Source: Maribacter litopenaei (lineage in GTDB: Bacteria > Bacteroidota > Bacteroidia > Flavobacteriales > Flavobacteriaceae). From it: a stretch of 64,000 nt of DNA. The position numbers and the translations under genes were made by a program. The stretch covers positions 3,283,001-3,347,000 of the forward strand of contig NZ_CP104205.1 of assembly GCF_025244665.1 (NCBI RefSeq), written 5' to 3'. The stretch's first letter is position 1. Every line of letters starts with the position of its first letter. Of the stretch, positions 33,231 through 43,064 are shown piece after piece. The notes under the pieces were generated by a model. That model was not told the origin of the DNA and made no database searches. It saw only the letters and a program-made list of their open reading frames with translations.

Positions 33231-33278
33231 CTTGAAACAAACAGGAATTTATCCAAGGGTATTCCCTAAATTTGAAAT

Positions 33279-34296
33279 ATGGTTTTAGTTACCGGAGGCA
33301 CTGGGTTGGTGGGATCCCACCTAATATTAAGATTAGTTTTATCTAAAATCAAGGTTCGGGCTATTTATAGGTCTTCGCAAAAGCTGGAAGAAGTAAAAAA
33401 AGTCTTCTCCTATTACCTAGAAGATGTCCAATCAATTTTTGATCAAATCGAATGGGTAAAAGGCGATATTCTAGACCTTCCTTCCTTGGAAGAGGCCTTT
33501 ATAGGAATTAACCAGGTATATCATGCCGCTGCACTAATTTCATTTGACCCAAATGACTTTAAGAAACTTAGAAAGGTCAATGCAGAGGGAACGGCCAATA
33601 TAGTAAACCACTGTATTCACCATAAAATCGACAAACTCTGCTATGTTAGCACTATTGGGACTATTGGAAGGAGTCTACCTCATAAAAGCGCTACGGAAAG
33701 CAATGAATGGACAGAGCATCACAGCAATGTTTATGCCTTGACCAAACGTTCCGCTGAAATGGAAGTGTGGAGAGGGACACAGGAGAATTTACAGGTCGTG
33801 ATAGTGAATCCAGGCGTTATCATAGGACCAGGTTTTTGGAATACCGGAAGCGGCAAACTGTTCACTACGGCGAAAAAAGGCTATCCCTATTATCCACCCG
33901 GAGGTACAGGATTTGTTTCCGTGGATGATGTAGTTCAAATTATGTTGAAGCTGATGGAGTCTTCGATTCAAAACGAAAGATTTATACTTGTTGCCGACAA
34001 CCTTTCATTCAAGACAATCCTAGGAATGATTGCTAAAAACCAGGGAAAGAATCCCCCTAAGAAAGAACTTAAGAAATGGCAATTGGAAATAGGTAGGTAT
34101 TTCGATTTTTTGAAGACCCTTATTACCGGGAAGCCAAGGTCAATTACCAAAAACTCAATTTATTCCCTATTTCATCCGAGAAACCTACAGTAGCGATAAA
34201 ATAAGGACAGCTCTTGATTGGGAATTTGAACCCATTGAGAATTCTATTGCTTTTAGTTCCAAAAAGTTTATTGAAGAGTATCCTGCACCAAATTAG
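33279..34296 (+). CDS. NAD-dependent epimerase/dehydratase family protein (one frameshift)
   Basis: This is an extended short-chain dehydrogenase, 338 residues when repaired. The Rossmann motif is [12 protein letters not shown] (residues 3-14), the catalytic triad appears as S in [10 protein letters not shown] and YALTKRSAE (YxxxK). An extra base at 34176-34181 (CCGAGA) truncates the end; corrected, it continues [15 protein letters not shown] to the TAG at 34294, overlapping the convergent DUF4296 gene. It resembles dihydroflavonol reductase-like proteins; the substrate is unknown. Confidence 0.88.
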
Positions 34297-34711
34297 TCGA
34301 GGATTTAACATTATCCAAAACAGAGTCTCTTTTTTGTTTACTTTCTAGCAATTTCAAACTATCAGCAATCTTGTTTTCTTCCTCTAATTGTATTCTTTTC
34401 TCTTCTAAAAGTGCCTCAACCTCAGTATACAAAGCTTCATACTCTAAAGGCAAAGATGCATAATATCGGTCGCTTTCTACAAATAAAGCACTATCTATAT
34501 CATGCTTTTCTAAAACATAACTAGTTGGTTCTACTCCGTTATCTTTTAAGATTCCCAAATTTACACCTTTAGCTGCATTTAGTATGGCCATATCCTTTAA
34601 TATCAAAACCATCTTATCCCGCGGAATAAGGTTGTCCGGTTTTTCTATTAATTTTTCACCACAAGAATAGGTAAGTAATAAAATAAGTATGCTTATTCTT
34701 AAATTTCTCAT
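34268..34711 (-). CDS. DUF4296 lipoprotein
   Basis: This 147-residue protein has a lipoprotein signal (MRNLRISILILLLTYSCGEK) and the DUF4296 pattern PDNLIPRDKMVLILKDMAIL. The C-terminal half is a charged helix. It overlaps the pyrC stop and start by 4 bases (ATGA), so the two are translated together. This pairing is typical of Flavobacteriaceae; the function is not known. Confidence 0.88.
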   Translation of the reverse strand: MRNLRISILILLLTYSCGEKLIEKPDNLIPRDKMVLILKDMAILNAAKGVNLGILKDNGVEPTSYVLEKHDIDSALFVESDRYYASLPLEYEALYTEVEALLEEKRIQLEEENKIADSLKLLESKQKRDSVLDNVKSSTNLVQDTLQ

Positions 34712-36041
34712 CTATTGAAAGTAAGTCTTTTTGCATTTCTTTTTTCTGACACCTTACCATTATCATACGCTAAATGGCCGTTCACAAAAGTATGTGTGAC
34801 ATTGGATCGAAATGAAGTTCCTTCAAAAGGGGACCATCCACACTTATATAAAATATTTTCTTTGGAGACTTGCCAGGATTCATTTAAGGACACAACCGCC
34901 AAATCTGCAAAATATCCTTCTCTTATATATCCTCTTTTTTCTATTTGGAACAACTTAGCCGGGTTATGACACATTTTTTCTACAATCTTTTCTAGGCCAA
35001 TAACTCCATCCAAATGTTTTTCCAACATGGCAGGTAAAGCATGCTGCACCAAAGGCCCTCCGCTAGGGGCACTCGTATATGGTTTGTCCTTTTCCGACAA
35101 CAGATGGGGAGCATGGTCAGTTGCTATAACATCAATTCTTTCATCTAACAGAGCCTTCCAAAGCGTATCCCTATCCTCGGCCGTTTTCACAGCAGGATTC
35201 CATTTAATTAAAGTTCCTTTATCCAAATAATCGGCATCTGAAAACCATAAATGATGTATGCAGACCTCAGCGGTTATTTTCTTTTCTTCTAAAGGAATAT
35301 CATTCCTGAACAAATCGGTTTCCTTGCCTGTGGAAAGATGAAATACGTGTAATCTAGCACCTGTTTTTTTCGCAAGGGCAATTGCTTTCGAAGAAGAAAT
35401 ATAACAGGCCTCTTCACTTCTAATCAATGGGTGGTATTTTACGGGAATTTCATCACCATACTTTTCCTTATATTTTTCTAAATTTTGACGGATGGTAGTT
35501 TCATCTTCGCAGTGCGCGGAAATCACCATGTCCGTATTATTAAAAATCTCTCTATTACGGCCTCATCATCGACCAACATATTTCCAGTTGAAGAACCTAG
35601 AAACAATTTAATTCCTGAACAGGCATTTGTATCCAAACGCTTTAATTCTTCCAAATTATCATTGGTGCCTCCGAACAAAAAAGAATAATTTGCAAAAGAT
35701 GAGTCTTTGGCTATTGAAAATTTATCCTCAAGCTTGGCGATTGTAGTCGTTTGTGGATTGGTATTGGGTTGCTCCATATAGGTAGTAATACCACCAGCAA
35801 CAGCGGCTCTGCTTTCTGTAGCAATGTTTCCTTTATGGGTGAGGCCAGGTTCCCTAAAATGGACCTGGTCATCTATAATTCCTGGCAAAATATATTTTCC
35901 CTCCAAATCCATGACAACGGCCTCCTTGTCTGTAATATCTTCAGAAATTTTTGATATAAAATCCCCTTCTAAAAGAACGTCCAATTCCTTAATCGTACCC
36001 TCATTTACGACCTTGCCATTCTTTAATAGTGTTTTACCCAT
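34708..36041 (-). CDS. pyrC: Dihydroorotase-type amidohydrolase (one frameshift)
   Basis: This is a 444-residue amidohydrolase when repaired. It would close carbamoyl-aspartate to dihydroorotate in pyrimidine synthesis. The first metal motif reads DDQVHFREPG, with Gln where the classical enzyme has the first His of HxH. Later motifs VISAHCEDE, RLHVFHLST, TAEVCIHHL and VIATDHAPH are present. A T is missing near 35542 (six T read as five), within ERFFNNTD. The start lies 2 bases after the stop of the glycosyltransferase gene, so an operon is likely. Confidence 0.88.
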
Positions 36042-36043
36042 GG

Positions 36044-36772
36044 TTAAAATCTACTTTTTTGAAAAAGACTACGAAGTTTCATTACAAAAACACCCCGGAT
36101 AGCTTCGCTGATTATGGAAGAGCTCATCTTGGATTTTCCTTTTAGCCTATCCTTAAAAATAATGGAAACCTCCTCAATCTTATAATTTTTTAGGTATGCC
36201 CTAAACTTCATTTCTATTTGAAATGCATATCCTATAAAACGAACGGAATCCAAGTCTATATTTTCCAAGACACGTCTTTTGTAACACACAAAACCTGCCG
36301 TTGGATCATGAACCCTCATCCCGGTAATCATTTTCACGTAAAATGACGCTCCATAAGATAATAAAACCCTATATAAGGGCCAGTTGACTACATTGACTCC
36401 TTTTTTGTATCTAGATCCAACCGAAACGTCCGCGCCATTTTCACAGGCCTTCAACAAACGCAATAGGTCAGTTGGATTATGTGAGAAATCGGCATCCATT
36501 TCAAATATATAATCATATTTTTTTGCAATGGCCCATTTAAATCCATGAATATAAGCAGTCCCCAAACCCGATTTTTCTTGTCTTACTTCCAAAAAAAGAG
36601 CATCCTTAAACTGATGCTGTAATTGTCTTACCCGATCAGCAGTACCATCTCGGGAGTTATCGTCCACAATAAGTACATGAAAGCTTTTCGGCAATTGAAA
36701 AACAGCATTGATAATGGCATCAATATTCTCAATTTCATTGTAAGTAGGAATGATTACAACACTGTTGGACAT
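36044..36772 (-). CDS. Polyprenyl-phosphate mannosyl/glycosyltransferase (GT2, DPM1-like)
   Basis: This is a 242-residue GT2 enzyme without membrane helices. It shows IIPTYNE, VDDNSRDGT, the DxD-type EMDADFSHNP and the DPM1-like GSRYKKG. It would transfer mannose or glucose from a nucleotide sugar to polyprenyl phosphate. The divergent membrane glycosyltransferase at 36902 could use that lipid-linked sugar. First gene of the likely operon with pyrC and DUF4296. Confidence 0.92.
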   Translation of the reverse strand: MSNSVVIIPTYNEIENIDAIINAVFQLPKSFHVLIVDDNSRDGTADRVRQLQHQFKDALFLEVRQEKSGLGTAYIHGFKWAIAKKYDYIFEMDADFSHNPTDLLRLLKACENGADVSVGSRYKKGVNVVNWPLYRVLLSYGASFYVKMITGMRVHDPTAGFVCYKRRVLENIDLDSVRFIGYAFQIEMKFRAYLKNYKIEEVSIIFKDRLKGKSKMSSSIISEAIRGVFVMKLRSLFQKSRF

Positions 36773-36792
36773 CGGTTCATGCTATATGGGCA

Positions 36793-36800
36793 CAAAAATA
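36793..36800 (-). promoter_or_regulatory. Probable -7 element of the GT2-pyrC operon
   Basis: The minus strand reads TATTTTTG, matching TAnnTTTG, 21 bases before the ATG at 36772. The -33 region holds only a T-run. Confidence 0.45.
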
Positions 36801-36901
36801 GTGTTTTAATAATGGCGAAAAAATCGCATGGTGTCTTAAATGTCAATTTACAAAAGGAAAACAACCGTAAGTTTGTAATTTTACACCTTTAAAGACTGCC
36901 A

Positions 36902-38572
36902 ATGTTCAAAAAAATCCCAAGGCAATTCTATTATTTTCTTGCAGCATTTTTTGTACTGAATCTATTACAATCCGTATTTACGGAATTGATATTTGATGAA
37001 GCCTATTATTGGTACTACAGTCAAAATATGGATTGGGGCTATTTTGACCACCCTCCTATGGTAGCCCTGCTAATAAAAGGTAGCAGTCTCTTTTTTAATG
37101 GAGAACTTGGGGTCCGTTTTGTGAGCTGTATTATTTCTGCCCTGAACTTTGTTGTTTTATGGTTGCTAATAGACCATCCAAAAAAGAATTTATACGTACC
37201 CCATTTCTTTGTCCTGGTCTTTTCCATGACTTTATTAAACGCCTACGGTTTCTTTACCCTACCGGATACCCCTTTGTTATTTTTTACTTCCTGCTTTTTA
37301 TTGTCTTATAAGTACTTCTTGAAAAGCCCAAAGTTTGGAACAGCCATTATATTGGGAATTTTCATGGCGGCATTAATGTATAGTAAATACCATGCCGTAC
37401 TGGTTATTATGTTCGTGTTGCTTTCGAACCTAAACCTAGTTAAAAACAAATATGCATGGTTATCGGTCATAGTCGCATTGATGTGTTATGCCCCACACTT
37501 TTATTGGCTTTACGAAAACGATTTTGTAAGCATAAAATATCACTTATACGAGCGTCCAAACGATGCCTATCAGTTTGAAAAATATACGTTGGGCTTTTTT
37601 GTAAACCTAATTGCCCTATTCGGACTCACCTTTCCTTTTATCTATTACGCCCTATTCAAAACAAAAAGTAGAGACTTATTTAACAAAGCGCTACTATTCT
37701 TGACTTATGGAGTTATCCTATTTTTCTTTTTGTCAAGTTTCAACAGGAGGGTTCAGACTCAATGGATCATTGTAATCTGTATCCCATTGGTGGTCATTGT
37801 CTATAATTTTATGTTAGGGAACAAACCCATTCTTAAGTGGATTATGAGATTGGGGATCGTTAATAGCCTAATAATTCTTTATTTGAGGATAGGTTTGGTC
37901 TACCAACCTATACTTTTCAACTTTTATTATGAAAGTCATGGAAACAAGGCTTGGGTAGAGGCAATTTATAAAGAGGTGGGTGATATTCCCATGGTTTTTG
38001 AAAATTCATATAGAAATGCTCCTATGTATGAATTTTATTCAGGAGGCATCCCTACTTTTTCCCTTAATAATGTCATGTATAGAAAGAACCAATATTCCAT
38101 AGACAATTCAGAGGAACGTGTAAGGGGCAAAAAAGTGGCATATATATCCAAGTATATTAGCGACAATACATTTTCACATACCAAACCTGATGGCGGAATT
38201 TTAAAGGGTAAGTACATTTCCGAATTTAGCTCCTACAGAAAGTTGGAATGTATCCTTGAAGAGGATAAGGTATCTCTTGGGAATTCCAATTACCATCTTA
38301 AGGTTATCAATCCTTATGATTTTGATATTGATATTTCTAAACTCAAATTTTCTATAGCATATTTGAGTCCATATAAAATCACCCTTGGTTTAAAACCAGT
38401 TGAACCAAGACCAATGAAAGACAGTCTACAAATTTTAGCGAAAAATGATTCTATAGACTTTAGTTTGGATATCCCCGATTATGATAAGGAAAAAGTAGGT
38501 TATATTAGGGTTGTTATTTCAGAAAATGGACTTTATCCCGGTTTGAACGGAAAACCAACACCCATACAGTAA
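36902..38572 (+). CDS. PMT/ArnT-type membrane glycosyltransferase
   Basis: This is a 556-residue GT-C transferase with about nine to eleven membrane helices. The first periplasmic loop holds FDEAYYWYY (D32/E33) and GYFDHPP (46-52), the family's catalytic region. A soluble C-terminal domain starts near residue 345. Such enzymes move a sugar from a polyprenyl phosphate onto a lipid or protein. Its stop overlaps the start of the DUF4271 gene (TAATG). It is intact. Confidence 0.88.
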   Translation: MFKKIPRQFYYFLAAFFVLNLLQSVFTELIFDEAYYWYYSQNMDWGYFDHPPMVALLIKGSSLFFNGELGVRFVSCIISALNFVVLWLLIDHPKKNLYVPHFFVLVFSMTLLNAYGFFTLPDTPLLFFTSCFLLSYKYFLKSPKFGTAIILGIFMAALMYSKYHAVLVIMFVLLSNLNLVKNKYAWLSVIVALMCYAPHFYWLYENDFVSIKYHLYERPNDAYQFEKYTLGFFVNLIALFGLTFPFIYYALFKTKSRDLFNKALLFLTYGVILFFFLSSFNRRVQTQWIIVICIPLVVIVYNFMLGNKPILKWIMRLGIVNSLIILYLRIGLVYQPILFNFYYESHGNKAWVEAIYKEVGDIPMVFENSYRNAPMYEFYSGGIPTFSLNNVMYRKNQYSIDNSEERVRGKKVAYISKYISDNTFSHTKPDGGILKGKYISEFSSYRKLECILEEDKVSLGNSNYHLKVINPYDFDIDISKLKFSIAYLSPYKITLGLKPVEPRPMKDSLQILAKNDSIDFSLDIPDYDKEKVGYIRVVISENGLYPGLNGKPTPIQ

Positions 38573-39226
38573 TGGAGCCAATTAACAGGATTACCGAAAA
38601 TTTAGATTGGATTACACTTGTGTTATTTGGCAGTTTGTTACTAATAGTTATCGCTAAAAAAATTTTCTACACACGTTTCTTGAATTTTATCATTTTACCC
38701 TTCAACAACAAGTACATTATCATGTACAACAAAAAAGAAAAATTATTTAATTGGTTTCATATACTCCTTACGGTATTCCAAATTATAAATATTTCTCTAT
38801 TCGCATTTCTTGCCTGGAAAGCCTACTTAAGTCCGAGAAATCATCCCTACTAAAGTCACTTTTTTTGCAATCCTAGGATTGCTTTTTCTCTTTGTGCTGG
38901 TAAAGATGTTCTTACAATTAGGAAATAGTTTTGCCTTTGGTTCCTATCAAACCATTAACGAATTACTATTTAAAAAAACCTCTTATCTGAATTATGGCAG
39001 TATCATTCTTTTTGTTGCCAATATACTTTTGAGTTTTGTATATATTAACTCGATAACCGTAGTATTATTAGCGATTGCCCTATTTCTTATCATTAATATT
39101 ATCGGCTGGGTTTCAGTAATTAGGATTCATCAAAAATTCATTAGTTCCTACTTTTTCTATTTTATTTTGTACCTTTGCGCACTCGAAATTGCACCCCTAA
39201 TCATATTGGGAAGCTTTCTAAAATAG
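38572..39226 (+). CDS. DUF4271 integral membrane protein (one frameshift)
   Basis: This is a 217-residue membrane protein when repaired, with about six helices. An extra base at 38833-38838 (CCGAGA) breaks the frame between AYLSP and EIIPTKVTFFAIL. DUF4271 genes sit next to hemD in many flavobacteria, as here (8-base gap). The function is unknown. Confidence 0.85.
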
Positions 39227-39234
39227 TGTAACCT

Positions 39235-39977
39235 ATGAAAGTAAAAACAATTTTGGTCTCTCAACCTGAGCCAAAAATGGAAAATTCTCCCTATTCCAGG
39301 CTCATAGACAAAGAAAAGGTAAAGGTTGATTTTAGACCCTTTATTCATGTTGAAGGAGTTGATGCCAAAAGTGTCCGTCAACAAAAAATTGATTTAAAGG
39401 ATTTTACGGCCATTATTCTTACAAGTCGAAATGCAGTGGACCATTTCTTTAGAATTGCGGAAGAAATGCGTTTCAAGGTGCCGGACACCATGAAATATTT
39501 TTGTCAGTCAGAGGCTGTTGCATATTACCTTCAAAAATATGTGGTCTATAGAAAAAGGAAGATTTATGTAGGAAAACGTTTGTTTTCTGACTTGGCCCCA
39601 ATGATTAAAAAGTATAAGGATGAAAAATTTCTTTTACCCTCATCAGATGTCCTTAAACCGAAGTACCGGAAACCCTTAACGCACTAGAGATTAACTGGAA
39701 ACGAGGTATCTTTTACAAAACGGTCATCAGTGATTTATCCGATCTTAGGGATGTCTACTATGATATTTTAGTGTTCTTTAGCCCATCAGGAATTGAGTCC
39801 CTATTACACAATTTCCCTGATTTTAAACAAAATGACACTAGGATCGCCGTCTTTGGGAACTCTACGGTAGAAGCAGCTACAGGTGCCGGACTCAGAATAG
39901 ATATAAAGGCCCCAACTCCGGAGACCCCATCTATGACAATGGCATTACAGAAATATATTACGAACGCCAACAAATAA
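39235..39977 (+). CDS. hemD: Uroporphyrinogen-III synthase (one frameshift)
   Basis: This 247-residue protein when repaired forms the cyclic tetrapyrrole uroporphyrinogen III in haem synthesis. HemD proteins are poorly conserved, but IILTSRNAVDHFF, YFCQSEAVAYYL, LVFFSPSGIESLL and the final RIAVFGNSTVEAA are typical. A G is missing near 39660 (CCGGAAG read as CCGAAG). A TACCTTTG -7 element lies at 39170-39177 inside the 3' end of the previous gene. Confidence 0.88.
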
Positions 39978-39996
39978 TCGGTGCTTCAGAATTCAT

Positions 39997-40027
39997 AAAA
40001 AAGGCCTTGCGATTTGCAAGGCCTTTT
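39997..40027. terminator. Bidirectional terminator between hemD and pckA
   Basis: A hairpin pairs AAAAAAGGCCTTGC with GCAAGGCCTTTTT around a GATTT loop. T-runs lie on both strands, so it can end both convergent transcripts. Confidence 0.92.
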
Positions 40028-40054
40028 TAGTTTTTATCGTTTTGAGTTCATTAA

Positions 40055-41671
40055 TTAAAAAGCATAACGCTGAGGGCCTCCTCGCCTAATTTCCTCACTA
40101 GCATACTTTTCAAACTTTTTAAAGTTTTCCCTAAAAGCATTTGAAAGCTTAAATGCGGTTGTATAATATCTTTCGTCATCGTTCCAAGTAGCCCTAGGAC
40201 TTAGAACACTGGTAGGAACTCCTGGACATTCTCTTGGTTGAGCCACGCCAAAAACGGAATGAATATGATACGTGTCATATGAATAAAGACCAAGTTCCCC
40301 ACTAAGGGCTGCACTGATCATGGCACGGGTATATTTAAGTTTCATTCTGGTGCCAACACCATAAGGTCCTCCTGTCCAACCGGTATTGACCAACCAAACA
40401 TCAACTCCCGCTTCCTTCATTTTTCTACTTAACATTTCGGCATACTTTGTTGGGTGTAAGGGCATGAAAGGAGCTCCGAAACAAGCTGAAAAGGAGGGTT
40501 GGGGCTCAACCACCCCGGCTTCGGTGCCGGCAACCTTTGCCGTGTATCCGGAAATAAAGTGATACGCCGCCTGACTAGGTGTTAATTTGGAAATTGGAGG
40601 GAGCACTCCAAAGGCATCCGCGGTCAAAAAGAATATATTCTTAACATTTTTGCCGATGGAAGGCTGTTGGATATTGTCAATATGGTAAATTGGGTAACTT
40701 ACCCTCGTATTTTGGGTTATAGACGTATCGGCAAAGTCCACATTACCTTTATCGTCCAATACAACATTTTCCAAAATGGCTCCGGGTTTTATGGCATTAA
40801 AAATCTCAGGTTCCTGTTCCTCCGAAAGGTTGATTACCTTGGCGTAACATCCTCCCTCAAAATTAAAAACGGTATTTCTGCTAGTCCAGCCGTGCTCATC
40901 ATCGCCGATCAATTTTCTATTTGGGTCGGTAGACAAAGTTGTTTTCCCGGTTCCCGATAATCCAAAAAATATTGCGGTATCTCCTTCTTCACCCACGTTG
41001 GCAGAACAATGCATAGGCAACGTTTCCTTGAAAACAGGTAGAATAAAATTGAGCGCTGAAAAAATCCCTTTTTTTATCTCCCCTGTATAACCTGTTCCGC
41101 CAATTAAAGCAATCTTTTCGGTAAAGTTCAAAATCGCAAAATTATGTTGCCTTGTTCCATCCTTTTCGGGGTTGGCCATAAAACCTGGCGCATTGATTAC
41201 TGTCCATTCCGGACTGAAATTTTCCAATTCCTCCTCCGTCGGCCTTAAAAACATGTTATAGGCAAACATATTAGACCATGGATATTCGTTTATGACCCTT
41301 ATATTCAATTTGTAATCAGGCTCGGCACACGCGTAACTGTCCCTAACAAAAAGTTCCTTCTCGTTTAGATAGGCAATAACCTTGTCGTATAATTCCTTGA
41401 ACTTTTCAGGCTCAAAAGGAATATTTACAGGACTCCACCAAATTCTATCATTAGTAATGTCGTCCTTAACTATAAATCGATCTTTAGGAGACCTACCCGT
41501 AAACTCTCCGGTATTTACCGCAAGTGTGCCATTTTTGGTCTCTACTCCCATCCCCAAATCCAAAGTGGCCTCTTGGAGTTCTTCGGGAGTTTGCTGATAA
41601 TGAAAGTTATCATGTAGTATTCCGTAATTCTTAAGTGAAATTGTTTTTTGTTTGGAAGATGAACTGTTCAT
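40055..41671 (-). CDS. pckA: Phosphoenolpyruvate carboxykinase (ATP)
   Basis: This 538-residue gluconeogenic enzyme converts oxaloacetate and ATP to PEP, CO2 and ADP. The kinase P-loop is GLSGTGKTT at 237-245. Other markers are TGRSPKDRF (58-66) and IGDDEHGW. It is intact, full length and in the expected context of a monocistronic unit with its own promoter and terminator. Confidence 0.98.
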   Translation of the reverse strand: MNSSSSKQKTISLKNYGILHDNFHYQQTPEELQEATLDLGMGVETKNGTLAVNTGEFTGRSPKDRFIVKDDITNDRIWWSPVNIPFEPEKFKELYDKVIAYLNEKELFVRDSYACAEPDYKLNIRVINEYPWSNMFAYNMFLRPTEEELENFSPEWTVINAPGFMANPEKDGTRQHNFAILNFTEKIALIGGTGYTGEIKKGIFSALNFILPVFKETLPMHCSANVGEEGDTAIFFGLSGTGKTTLSTDPNRKLIGDDEHGWTSRNTVFNFEGGCYAKVINLSEEQEPEIFNAIKPGAILENVVLDDKGNVDFADTSITQNTRVSYPIYHIDNIQQPSIGKNVKNIFFLTADAFGVLPPISKLTPSQAAYHFISGYTAKVAGTEAGVVEPQPSFSACFGAPFMPLHPTKYAEMLSRKMKEAGVDVWLVNTGWTGGPYGVGTRMKLKYTRAMISAALSGELGLYSYDTYHIHSVFGVAQPRECPGVPTSVLSPRATWNDDERYYTTAFKLSNAFRENFKKFEKYASEEIRRGGPQRYAF

Positions 41672-41691
41672 AACTCAAAATAATCGTTTCT

Positions 41692-41699
41692 CAAAGCTA
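41692..41699 (-). promoter_or_regulatory. Probable -7 element of pckA
   Basis: The minus strand reads TAGCTTTG, matching TAnnTTTG, 21 bases before the pckA ATG. A weak TTTC lies in the -33 region. Confidence 0.5.
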
Positions 41700-41790
41700 T
41701 TAAATTTACCCCTGAAACCGTTGGAAATCAACCGGTATTCGCACACTTATCGGTAAGAAATATGAAAACTTCGACAAAAGATTATATTTT

Positions 41791-41822
41791 TTGTAAAAAA
41801 ATGGTGCGAAAAGTTACTTTTG
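41791..41822 (+). promoter_or_regulatory. Orphan plus-strand promoter-like sequence
   Basis: TTG at 41791-41793 is followed after 21 bases by TACTTTTG (41815-41822), a full -7 match. Downstream there is no plus-strand gene until 45096. The rest of the 261-base gap (41672-41932) is AT-rich and shows no clear terminator or tRNA-like fold. Confidence 0.3.
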
Positions 41823-41932
41823 CCGTATTTAAACCAACATAAACGTATAACCATTATCAATTTGATAAAATAATAAGATAATATTACCTATTTAATAATG
41901 GATTCTTGCCTAAAACCACCTAGTGAAAGAAC

Positions 41933-43064
41933 CTAAAACCTTTTCTCAAAATAGGCAGCTACACTATTTTCGAGTAAGGTTTTGCCATTCTTCATATTAT
42001 ATTCCAATGGTTTGTTGGGGTCACCAATTTCAATCACATCTCGAACGCCATTCGATGTAAGAATATCCAATGAAACTTCCAATTTACCGCAAACAGCCAA
42101 AACTGGAATAGTATACTTTTTCGCCAAATCCATCACTCCCTGTATCAGTTTTCCACTAAGGGTTTGGTCATCTATTCTGCCTTCACCGGTCACGATGTAA
42201 TCAAATTGTTGTGAATCCAGCACACTTTTAACTTCCGATAATTCTAAAATGAACTCCACACCACTTAGAAATTCCGCGCCTAAAAAAGCCTTAAGCCCAA
42301 AACCAGTTCCTCCAGCTGCTCCGGAACCTGGAACATCCGAAAAATCATCTCCATATGTTTTTTCAAAAATGTATGACAAGTTCTTCAATCCTTCATCTAG
42401 CTCGTGTATCAATTCTTCGTCGGCACCCTTTTGGGCGGCATAGACGTAAGCAGCTCCATTTGTACCATAAAGTGGATTTTTTACATCGTTTATGGCGTAG
42501 AATCGGATTTTTGATAGATCCATATCACTTTCTCGGATTCCTGATATCTTGAATTTGGCTTAAATTTTTTCCAATGGGTTCCAAAGAATGGCCCTTAGTG
42601 TCCGTAAATTCAAATCCCAAAGCATTGGCAATCCCAGTTCCTCCATCATTGGTAGCACTACCTCCCAATCCTACATAGACCTTTTTAGCCCCTCTTTTAA
42701 TGGCATCGTTAATCTGTTGTCCGCTTCCATAGGTAGAGGTCAAAGAAGCATTTCTTTCTGATGGTTCCAACAATTCCATCCCGGAGGAATTGGCCAATTC
42801 AATATAGGCCGATTCATTTTTTTGATCATATAGATAATAGGAGGAAATTTTTCGCCCTAAAGGATCTAAGGTTTCCATTTCTATTTCATCACATTCGCGG
42901 TATGTTGAGATAGCATCCAAAAAACCATCACCACCGTCCGATGCCTTTACAAAATGAAAGGATGCATCACTTATTACTTTCTCCACACCCTGTTTAAAAG
43001 ATTGATACACCTCTTCACTTGTCATGGAACCTTTAAACTTATCCGGAATGATCAATAATCTCAT
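41933..43064 (-). CDS. garK: Glycerate kinase, GarK family (one frameshift)
   Basis: This 376-residue kinase when repaired phosphorylates glycerate. The start at 43064 (MRLLIIPDKFKGSM) overlaps the transporter stop by 4 bases (ATGA). Family motifs ASDGGDGFLDA, VGLGGSATNDGGTG, GSGAAGGTGFGL and VTGEGRIDDQT are present. An extra base at 42531-42536 (TCTCGG) breaks it between IRNP and ESDMDLSK. With the upstream DASS transporter it may form a route for uptake and use of a small organic acid. Confidence 0.93.

Noticed and set aside
39170-39177. TACCTTTG inside the DUF4271 gene as a separate main hemD promoter
   Set aside because: The -7 match is perfect, but no -33 TTG lies at the right distance and hemD follows the previous gene by 8 bases, so I mention it only within the hemD entry.
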